NCBI GenBank assembly: GCA_017629395.1
Contig: JAGBXH010000099.1
Span: forward strand, 1 to 12,364
Direction of reading: 5' to 3'
Source of the DNA: Clostridia bacterium
Lineage (GTDB): Bacteria > Bacillota > Clostridia > Oscillospirales > CAG-272
Length of the DNA stretch: 12,364 nucleotides
Shown: positions 5,832 to 12,364 of the stretch, in pieces
How the letters are laid out: each line of letters begins with the position of its first letter
Numbering within the stretch: position 1 is the stretch's first letter
Position numbers and translations under genes: made by a program
Notes under the pieces: generated by a model
Databases searched by the model: none
What the model was told of the DNA's origin: nothing
What the model saw: the letters and a program-made list of their open reading frames with translations, nothing else

Positions 5832-5980
5832 CTGCATTATAATCGCTTGCAGTATGGGGTTTTACTGTCAATGCGACAAAATATACAGTTATTTTTGGCG
5901 CAATTTATGCAAAAAAGATAACAAAAAAGACGTGGAAGCCCGAAAGGGCTGCCAACTACTTTGAATGGAGTGAAAATTAC
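5832..5980 (+). promoter_or_regulatory. Long rpoB leader with a GAAA-capped hairpin
   Basis: The leader contains a CAGTA/TACTG stem (5850-5854 with 5863-5867), an A-rich single-stranded stretch (about 5910-5931), and a GNRA-tetraloop hairpin: AGCCC (5937-5941), GAAA, GGGCT (5946-5950), extended by GG/CC across an A-G mismatch and GT/AC across a bulged A (overall 5932-5956). The hairpin is 24 nt before the start codon and is not followed by a T-run, so it is not a terminator. The rpoB ribosome-binding site is GGAG at 5967-5970. A cis-regulatory or RNA-stability role is possible; no named family is recognised. The stretch 5670-5796 upstream is AT-rich with no gene visible. Confidence 0.5.
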
Positions 5981-8900
5981 ATGGTCAATTTGAAAGATCA
6001 AAAGCTCGGAACAAACGTAAGAAAATCTTTCTCGCGTAACACCCGCTTCAATCTCGAGCTCCCCAATCTGGTCGAAGTTCAGACCAAGTCGTTCCAGTGG
6101 TTCTTGGACGAGGGTCTGATGGAGGTACTGCGTGACGTATCCCCCATCACCGACTACTCCGGCAACCTTTCCATTGAGTTCGTTTCCTTCTCGCTGGATT
6201 CCAAGCCCAAGTATCCCGTAGAAGAGTGCAAGGAGCGTGACGTGAACTACGCCGCACCCCTCAAGGTCAACGTTCGTTTGACCAATAAGCAGACGGGCGA
6301 GGTCAAGCAGACCGACATCTATATGGGCGACTTCCCCTTGATGACCGAAACCGGTACGTTCGTCATCAACGGTGCAGAGCGCGTAATCGTTTCTCAGATT
6401 ATCCGTTCTCCCGGTATGTACTACTCCTTTGATATTGATAAGACCGGTAAGCGCACCTACGCTGCTACCGTTATTCCTTACCGTGGCGCATGGCTGGAGT
6501 ATGAGACCGATGCCAACGGCGTCATGTACGTCAGAATCGATAAGAACCGTAAGGTTCCTCTGACGATGTTCATCCGTGCTCTGGGTGTGGAATCCAGAGA
6601 GGAGATTTACGCGCTGTTCGGTGAAGACGAAAGACTTGCTGCAACCTTTGAAAAGGATGAGAGCGAGGATCTGGCTGTCCGCAACCACACCACTCCTTAC
6701 GTGGAAGCACTCAAGGAGATCTACAAGAAGCTGCGTCCCGGCGAGCCCCCGCTGGTTGAATCTGCTCAGCAGCTGATCAATAACTACTTCTTCGATCCCA
6801 GAAGATACGATATCGCACCCGTAGGTCGCTATAAGTATAATAAGAAGGTAGCTCTGCACTCCAGACTCAAGAACCGCAAGCTGGCTGCTGACCTTGTCAG
6901 CCCCCTGACCGGTGAGGTTCTGTTTGAAAAGGGCAGCGTGCTGACCCGCGACATGGCAATCGAGGCGGAGAACGCAGGTGTGAACGAGGCTTGGATCGAG
7001 TTGGACAACGGCAAGGCCATCAAGATCCTGTCCAACAACACCATCGAGCCCAAGTACATCCTGGGCTATGACCTTGAGGATTGCGGCATTACCGGCAAGG
7101 TAAGCATTCCCGTGCTTTGCGAGATCGCTGACGCTTGCGGCGGTGACGTAGACGCGATCAAGGAAGCAGCAAAGGAAAGAATCGGTGAGCTTGCACCCAA
7201 GCACATCACCAAGGACGATATCTTTGCTTCCATTAACTATATTCTCACCCTGGCAAACGACGTTGGTACCGTGGACGATATCGACCACCTGGGCAACCGT
7301 CGTATCCGTTCCGTCGGTGAGCAGCTGCAGAACCAGCTGCGTATCGGCTTCTCCAGAATGGATAAGATCATCAAGGAGAGAATGACCACGCAGGATAACG
7401 AAAAGCTGACTCCTCAGGCGCTGATCAATATCCGTCCCGTGGCAACCGTCATCCGTGAGTTCTTCGGCTCTTCTCAGCTCTCTCAGTTCATGGACCAGAA
7501 TAACCCCCTGGCTGAGCTGACCCACAAGCGCCGTCTGTCTGCTCTCGGTCCCGGCGGTCTTTCCCGTGACCGTGCATCCTTCGACGTCCGTGACGTACAC
7601 TACACCCACTACGGTCGTATGTGCCCCATCGAGACCCCCGAAGGTCCTAACATCGGTCTGATCTCCTATCTGACCACCTACGCTCGCATCAGCAACTACG
7701 GCTTTATCGAAGCACCTTACCGCAAGGTTGTACACCTGCAAAAGGAAGACGGCACCATGGAGCACATCGTCACCGACGAGGTGGAGTACATGACCGCTGA
7801 CGTTGAGGATAACTACATCATCGCGCAGGCAAACGAGCCGCTGGATGAGAGCAACCACTTTGTAAACAAGAAGGTCACCGCGCGTGACAAGACTGAGATT
7901 TTGGAGATCGACGTTTCCAAGATCGACTATATGGACGTTTCTCCTAAGATGGTGGTATCCGTTGCAACTGCAATGATCCCCTTCCTTGAGAACGACGACA
8001 ACTCCCGTGCACTCATGGGCTCTAACATGCAGAAGCAGGCGGTTCCGTTGATGGTGACCGACAGCCCCATCGTTGGTACGGGTATGGAGTACAAGGCAGC
8101 TGTTGACTCCGGCGTTGTGATCGTGGCTAAGAACTCCGGCCGCGTTGAGCACGTTGAGGCTGATAAGATCACCATTGTGACCGACACCGGCATCAAGGAC
8201 ATTTACACGCTGTCCAAGTTCAAGCGTACCAACCAGGGTACCTGCTTTAACCAGAGACCTCTGGTCAACAAGGATCAGTACGTAGAGGCAGGTCAGGTTA
8301 TCGCTGACGGCCCTGCAACCAGCAACGGCGAGATCTCGCTGGGTAAGAATGCGCTCATCGGCTTTATGACCTGGGAAGGTTATAACTACGAGGACGCAGT
8401 CCTGCTCAACGAAAGACTGGTACGTGATGACGTTTACACCTCCCTGCATATTGAGGAATACTCCCACGAGGCAAGAGATACTAAGCTCGGCCCGGAGGAG
8501 ATCACCCGCGAGATCCCCAACGTCGGTGACGACGCACTCAAGGATCTGAACGCCGAGGGTATCGTAAAGAAGGGTACCGAGGTCAGAGCAGGTGACATTC
8601 TGGTCGGTAAGATCACGCCTAAGGGCGAGACTGAGCTGACCGCAGAAGAGCGACTGCTGCGCGCTATTTTCGGTGAGAAGGCAAGAGAAGTCAGAGATAC
8701 CTCTCTGCGTCTGCCTCACGGTGAGAGCGGCGTAGTCGTGGACGTTCGCGTCTTCTCTCACGAGCAGGGCGACGAGCTTCCCGCAGGCGTAAACAAGGTC
8801 GTTAAGGTATATATTGCACAGAAGAGAAAGATCTCTGTGGGTGACAAGATGGCAGGTAGACACGGTAACAAGGGTGTCGTATCCCGCATTCTGCCCCCCG

Positions 8901-9913
8901 AGGATATGCCCTTCCTGCCCGACGGTACTCCTCTGGATATCGTGCTCAACCCTCTGGGCGTGCCTTCCCGTATGAACATCGGTCAGGTGCTTGAGGTACA
9001 CTTGGGCATTGCATCCAGAAAGCTTGGCTGGAAGATCATGACCCCCGTATTTGACGGTGCTAACGAGCGCGACATTAGCGAGTGCCTGCGTATGGCAGGA
9101 CTTTCCCGTGACCTGTTCGCAGGCGAGAACCCCGAGGGCAAGGAGCTCTTTGAGGAGATCGTCAACGAGGACGGCACCAAGGATTACAGATTGCTGACTC
9201 CCGAGGAGAGAAGCGATCCCGAATATATTGAACAGATGCGCCTTGCAAGAAGACTCAAGCTGTTCGACGGTAAGACGGTTCTGTACGACGGTAGAACCGG
9301 CGAGCCCTTTGACAACCCCGTAACCGTAGGTATCATGTACTACCTCAAGCTGCACCACCTGGTTGACGATAAGATCCACGCACGTTCCAACGGTCCTTAC
9401 TCGCTGGTTACTCAGCAGCCCTTGGGCGGTAAGGCTCAGTTCGGCGGTCAGAGATTTGGTGAGATGGAGGTATGGGCACTGGAGGCATACGGTGCTGCAT
9501 ACACCCTGCAGGAGATCCTGACTGTCAAGTCGGACGATATCGCAGGTCGCCGCAAGGCTTACGAAGCTATCATCAAGGGTCAGAACATTCCCACTCCGGG
9601 CGTTCCCGAATCCTTCAAGGTGCTTGTTAAGGAGCTGCAGGCTCTGGCTCTGGATATCCGCGTGCTTGACCAGAACGGTGAGGAGATCCAGCTTTCCACC
9701 CTGTGCCAGGATGATGAAGGACCCGCATTCACCAACAAGGTGGATCGCGAGGCGATCCAGGAGGCACTGGGCGACGATAAGCTGCAGATGGATGAGCTGC
9801 GTGACGCGTTTACTCTTGAGGACGAGGATGGCGAAGCCATTGAGGACGAAGAGGAATACTTCGACGGATTTGAGTCCGAGAGCGAAGATTACTACGACGG
9901 GGAAGACGAGTAA
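5981..9913 (+). CDS. rpoB: DNA-directed RNA polymerase subunit beta
   Basis: 1310 residues, between the B. subtilis and E. coli lengths. The ATG has GGAG 10 nt upstream, and the protein begins MVNLKDQKLG then the conserved PNLVEVQTKSFQWFLDEGL. It forms one side of the active-site cleft and the rifamycin pocket. Rif cluster I (497-524) reads SSQLSQFMDQNNPL then THKRRLSALGP; Gln502, Asp505, His515 and Ser520 equal E. coli Q513, D516, H526 and S531, so no classical resistance change is present. CPIETPEGPNIGLI (548-561) includes cluster II. The active-centre segment GDKMAGRHGNKG (954-965) holds Lys956 and Lys964, equal to E. coli K1065 and K1073. The C-terminal clamp-binding motif FGEMEVWALEAYGA begins at 1159. 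The last 40 residues form a strongly acidic tail (DEEEYFDGFESESEDYYDG). It is followed 41 nt later by rpoC with no terminator, hence one operon. The usual upstream rplJ-rplL pair is absent. Confidence 0.98.
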   Translation: MVNLKDQKLGTNVRKSFSRNTRFNLELPNLVEVQTKSFQWFLDEGLMEVLRDVSPITDYSGNLSIEFVSFSLDSKPKYPVEECKERDVNYAAPLKVNVRLTNKQTGEVKQTDIYMGDFPLMTETGTFVINGAERVIVSQIIRSPGMYYSFDIDKTGKRTYAATVIPYRGAWLEYETDANGVMYVRIDKNRKVPLTMFIRALGVESREEIYALFGEDERLAATFEKDESEDLAVRNHTTPYVEALKEIYKKLRPGEPPLVESAQQLINNYFFDPRRYDIAPVGRYKYNKKVALHSRLKNRKLAADLVSPLTGEVLFEKGSVLTRDMAIEAENAGVNEAWIELDNGKAIKILSNNTIEPKYILGYDLEDCGITGKVSIPVLCEIADACGGDVDAIKEAAKERIGELAPKHITKDDIFASINYILTLANDVGTVDDIDHLGNRRIRSVGEQLQNQLRIGFSRMDKIIKERMTTQDNEKLTPQALINIRPVATVIREFFGSSQLSQFMDQNNPLAELTHKRRLSALGPGGLSRDRASFDVRDVHYTHYGRMCPIETPEGPNIGLISYLTTYARISNYGFIEAPYRKVVHLQKEDGTMEHIVTDEVEYMTADVEDNYIIAQANEPLDESNHFVNKKVTARDKTEILEIDVSKIDYMDVSPKMVVSVATAMIPFLENDDNSRALMGSNMQKQAVPLMVTDSPIVGTGMEYKAAVDSGVVIVAKNSGRVEHVEADKITIVTDTGIKDIYTLSKFKRTNQGTCFNQRPLVNKDQYVEAGQVIADGPATSNGEISLGKNALIGFMTWEGYNYEDAVLLNERLVRDDVYTSLHIEEYSHEARDTKLGPEEITREIPNVGDDALKDLNAEGIVKKGTEVRAGDILVGKITPKGETELTAEERLLRAIFGEKAREVRDTSLRLPHGESGVVVDVRVFSHEQGDELPAGVNKVVKVYIAQKRKISVGDKMAGRHGNKGVVSRILPPEDMPFLPDGTPLDIVLNPLGVPSRMNIGQVLEVHLGIASRKLGWKIMTPVFDGANERDISECLRMAGLSRDLFAGENPEGKELFEEIVNEDGTKDYRLLTPEERSDPEYIEQMRLARRLKLFDGKTVLYDGRTGEPFDNPVTVGIMYYLKLHHLVDDKIHARSNGPYSLVTQQPLGGKAQFGGQRFGEMEVWALEAYGAAYTLQEILTVKSDDIAGRRKAYEAIIKGQNIPTPGVPESFKVLVKELQALALDIRVLDQNGEEIQLSTLCQDDEGPAFTNKVDREAIQEALGDDKLQMDELRDAFTLEDEDGEAIEDEEEYFDGFESESEDYYDGEDE

Positions 9914-9942
9914 TTCCCTATATATAAATTATTGTATTAGTT

Positions 9943-9947
9943 AGGAG
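9943..9947 (+). promoter_or_regulatory. Ribosome-binding site fixing the GTG start of rpoC
   Basis: AGGAG with 7-nt spacing to GTG 9955. No ATG precedes the conserved IKIGLASPEMIREWS segment in this frame, so the GTG is the only start that fits both the ribosome-binding site and the protein family. E. coli rpoC also starts with GTG. Confidence 0.85.
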
Positions 9948-9954
9948 AACAGCT

Positions 9955-12364
9955 GTGGAGCATAATGAATTTTCTTCGATCAAGATTGGTCTGGCATCTC
10001 CGGAAATGATCAGAGAGTGGTCTTACGGCGAGGTTAACAAGCCCGAGACTATCAACTACAGAACTCTCAAGGCGGAAATCGGCGGTCTGTTCTGCGAGCG
10101 TATCTTTGGTCCTACCAAGGATGGCGCTTGTATGTGCGGCAAATATAAGAATTCTCACAGCAAGGAGATCATCCGCTGCGAGAAGTGCGGTGTAGACGTT
10201 ACTACTAAGAAGGTAAGACGTGAGAGAATGGGTCACATCGAGCTGGCAGCTCCCGTTTCCCATATCTGGTATTTCAAGGCGATCCCCTCGCGTATGGCGC
10301 TGGTGCTGGATATTTCCCCCAAGCAGCTGGAGCAGGTGCTGTATTTCGCTGAGAACGTCGTGCTTGATCCCGGCAGCACGCCCCTGGAAAAGGGTATGGT
10401 GCTTTCCGAGAAGGCATACCTGGACAACCGCGAAATGTACGGCAACGACTTCCGCGTCGGTATGGGCGCTGAGGCAGTTAAGGAGCTTTTGCAGGGCGTT
10501 GACGTGGAGGCACTCTCCGCACAGCTCAAGCAGGAGCTGCTGACCGCTTCCGGACAGAAGAAAACGAGAATCATCAAGAGACTGGAGGTTGTGGAGGCAT
10601 TCCGCAAGTCCGGTAACAAGCTGGAGTGGATGGTGCTGGACGCAGTTCCCGTCATTCCTCCCGATATCCGACCCATGGTACAGTTGGACGGCGGCAGATT
10701 TGCTTCCTCCGACCTCAACGAGCTCTATCGTCGCGTCATCAGCCGTAACAACCGTCTGAAGAAGCTCATGGAGATCCGTACCCCCGAGATCGTGATTCGT
10801 AACGAAAAGAGAATGCTGCAGGAGGCAGTAGACGCGCTGATCGACAACGGCAGACGCGGCAAGCCCGTAACGGGTCCCTCCAACAGAGCGCTTAAGTCGC
10901 TCTCCGAAATGCTTCGTGGTAAGCAAGGCCGCTTCCGTCAGAATCTGCTGGGTAAGCGCGTTGACTACTCCGGACGTTCGGTTATCGTCGTAGGTCCTAC
11001 CCTGAAGATCTACCAGTGCGGTCTGCCCAGAGAAATGGCGCTTGAGCTGTTCAAGCCCTTCGTGGTCAAGAGACTGGTTGAGATGGGCAAGGCTACCAAC
11101 GTCAAGGACGCTCAGAAGAAGATCGAAAGAATTTTCCCTGAGGTCTGGGACGCACTGGAAAACGTCATCAAGGAGCATCCCGTTCTGCTTAACCGTGCAC
11201 CTACCTTGCACCGTCTGTCCATTCAGGCGTTCGAGCCCGTGCTGGTGGAGGGCAGAGCCATCAAGCTGCACCCGCTGGTATGTACCGCGTTTAACGCAGA
11301 CTTTGACGGTGACCAGATGCCTGTACACGTTCCGCTGTCCGCAGAGGCGCAGGCAGAGGCACGCTTCCTGATGCTTTCCGCAAACAACCTGCTTAAGCCC
11401 ATGGACGGTAAGGCTGTGACCATTCCTACGCAGGATATGATCCTTGGCTCTTACTATCTGACCATGGAAAAGCCCGGCGAGCCCGGTGAGGGCAGCGTAT
11501 ACCGCGATATGAACGAGGCTATGATGGCGTATGCAAACGGTCAGCTTGGCCTGCATGCAAAGATCAAGGTCAGAATCAACAAGGAGATCAATGGTCAGAT
11601 GCGTACCGCCATCATTGATGCTACCCTTGGCAGACTGATCTTCAACCAGCCCATTCCTCAGGACCTCGGCTTTATCGACAGAAGCGTACCCGGTAACGAG
11701 TTCAAGCTTGAGATCGACCAGGTCGTCAAGAAGAAGCAGCTGGGTCAGATCATCGATAACTGCATCCGCGTCCACACTCCCGCAATCTGTGCGGAGATGC
11801 TGGACAACATCAAGGCGATGGGCTATAAGTACTCCACCAGAGCTTCCTTCTCCATCTCGGTTTACGATATGACCATTCCCGCAGAGAAGAAGGGCATGCT
11901 GGAGAGTGCACAGAAGGACGTTGACGTTCTGACCAAGCACTACCTGCGCGGTGAGCTTTCCAACGAGGAACGCTACAACGGCGTTATCAAGATCTGGAAT
12001 AAGACCACCGACGACGTTACCAAGGCGCTGCAAAACAGCTTCAGCACCTACAACCCCATCAAGATCATGGCAGACTCGGGCGCGAGAGGTTCTATGACCC
12101 AGATGCGTCAGCTCGCAGGTATGCGTGGTCTGATGTTCGCAACCAACGGTAAGACCGTGGAGCTTCCTATTAAGTCCAACTTCCGTGAAGGTCTGAACAT
12201 CATGGAGTACTTCATGGGTGCGCGTTCTTCCCGTAAGTCGCTGTCGGATACCGCTCTGCGTACCGCAGACTCCGGTTACCTGACGCGCCGTCTGGTTGAC
12301 GTTTCTCAGGAAATGATCATTCGCGAGGACAAGTGCGATACCACCAAGGGCGCATGGGTCAGCG
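9955..12364 (+). CDS. rpoC: DNA-directed RNA polymerase subunit beta', 5' part (cut by window end)
   Basis: 803 complete codons from the GTG start, with no stop before the window ends; roughly the N-terminal two thirds of a typical Firmicutes beta'. Landmarks in order: IGLASPEMIREWSYGEV (about 10-26); N-terminal zinc site C59-x-C61 and C75-x2-C78; GRFRQNLLGKRVDYSGRS (325-342), the switch-2 region; NRAPTLHRLSIQAFEP (413-428); catalytic NADFDGDQM (447-455) whose Asp449, 451 and 453 hold the active-site magnesium; SGARGS and QLAGMRGLM before the bridge helix (about 750-785). The trigger loop lies beyond the window. Two things are odd: Pro456 follows DFDGDQM where bacteria usually have Ala, and the bridge helix N-terminal half reads MGARSSRKSLSDTA instead of the usual ISTHGARKGLADTA. 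Both regions are otherwise intact and in frame, so the gene appears functional. Confidence 0.97.
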   Translation, partial: MEHNEFSSIKIGLASPEMIREWSYGEVNKPETINYRTLKAEIGGLFCERIFGPTKDGACMCGKYKNSHSKEIIRCEKCGVDVTTKKVRRERMGHIELAAPVSHIWYFKAIPSRMALVLDISPKQLEQVLYFAENVVLDPGSTPLEKGMVLSEKAYLDNREMYGNDFRVGMGAEAVKELLQGVDVEALSAQLKQELLTASGQKKTRIIKRLEVVEAFRKSGNKLEWMVLDAVPVIPPDIRPMVQLDGGRFASSDLNELYRRVISRNNRLKKLMEIRTPEIVIRNEKRMLQEAVDALIDNGRRGKPVTGPSNRALKSLSEMLRGKQGRFRQNLLGKRVDYSGRSVIVVGPTLKIYQCGLPREMALELFKPFVVKRLVEMGKATNVKDAQKKIERIFPEVWDALENVIKEHPVLLNRAPTLHRLSIQAFEPVLVEGRAIKLHPLVCTAFNADFDGDQMPVHVPLSAEAQAEARFLMLSANNLLKPMDGKAVTIPTQDMILGSYYLTMEKPGEPGEGSVYRDMNEAMMAYANGQLGLHAKIKVRINKEINGQMRTAIIDATLGRLIFNQPIPQDLGFIDRSVPGNEFKLEIDQVVKKKQLGQIIDNCIRVHTPAICAEMLDNIKAMGYKYSTRASFSISVYDMTIPAEKKGMLESAQKDVDVLTKHYLRGELSNEERYNGVIKIWNKTTDDVTKALQNSFSTYNPIKIMADSGARGSMTQMRQLAGMRGLMFATNGKTVELPIKSNFREGLNIMEYFMGARSSRKSLSDTALRTADSGYLTRRLVDVSQEMIIREDKCDTTKGAWVS

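Noticed and set aside
5854..5964. 36-codon cysteine-containing ORF in the rpoB leader (MGFYCQCDK...), ending 2 nt before the rpoB ribosome-binding site
   Set aside because: It has no Shine-Dalgarno sequence before its ATG, and its A-rich composition looks like untranslated leader. A regulatory leader peptide is possible but unsupported without conservation.
7457..7552. Rifampicin-resistance substitutions in RpoB cluster I
   Set aside because: All classical positions (equivalents of E. coli Q513, D516, H526, S531, and I572 in cluster II) carry the wild-type residue.
5837..9379. 1180-codon minus-strand open frame antisense to rpoB, and similar long antisense frames over rpoC and rqcH
   Set aside because: These are shadows caused by codon bias in highly expressed genes on the plus strand. 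The translation is low-complexity and shows no family resemblance, whereas the plus strand encodes unmistakable RpoB.

Overview
The window looks like a chromosomal core-genome segment from a Gram-positive, clostridial-type (Firmicutes) bacterium with roughly even GC, probably an uncultured or gut-type Clostridia. The grounds are the Shine-Dalgarno-led genes, a YtvI-like membrane protein related to the sporulation set, an RqcH-type NFACT protein, clostridial-looking RNA polymerase subunits without the large E. coli-type insertions in the visible part, and a DUF4838 carbohydrate-associated protein. No plasmid, phage, transposase or CRISPR signature is visible.

Layout. (1) 1-1299, plus: 3' part of a DUF4838 protein. 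Only 18 nt later comes rqcH (1318-3084, plus), a ribosome-rescue factor. (2) A bidirectional terminator (3088-3126) separates rqcH from a convergent membrane-anchored cyclophilin (3125-3862, minus) with a near-consensus promoter. (3) Divergent from it is an AI-2E/YtvI-family membrane protein (3976-5076, plus). (4) Its 3' end runs into an unusual array of small palindromes joined by 6-nt linkers (about 5024-5202), with an intrinsic terminator at its centre. (5) rpsT (S20; 5286-5546, minus) has a TTG start, its own terminator, leader and promoter. (6) A 434-nt AT-rich divergent control region holds the rpsT promoter and a perfect-consensus promoter (TTGACA, 17 bp, TATAAT) for rpoB, which has a leader of about 150 nt containing a GAAA-capped hairpin. 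(7) rpoB (5981-9913) and the first 803 codons of rpoC (GTG start at 9955, cut by the window edge) encode the beta and beta' subunits of RNA polymerase.

The genes serve transcription (rpoB, rpoC), translation (rpsT), nascent-chain quality control (rqcH) and extracytoplasmic folding (cyclophilin). No complete new multi-gene system is visible. The items most worth a second look are the palindrome array with constant linkers, non-canonical residues in normally near-invariant parts of RpoC (N-terminal half of the bridge helix, and the residue after the catalytic DFDGDQM motif), and the rpoBC operon starting from its own promoter next to rpsT instead of following rplJ-rplL.
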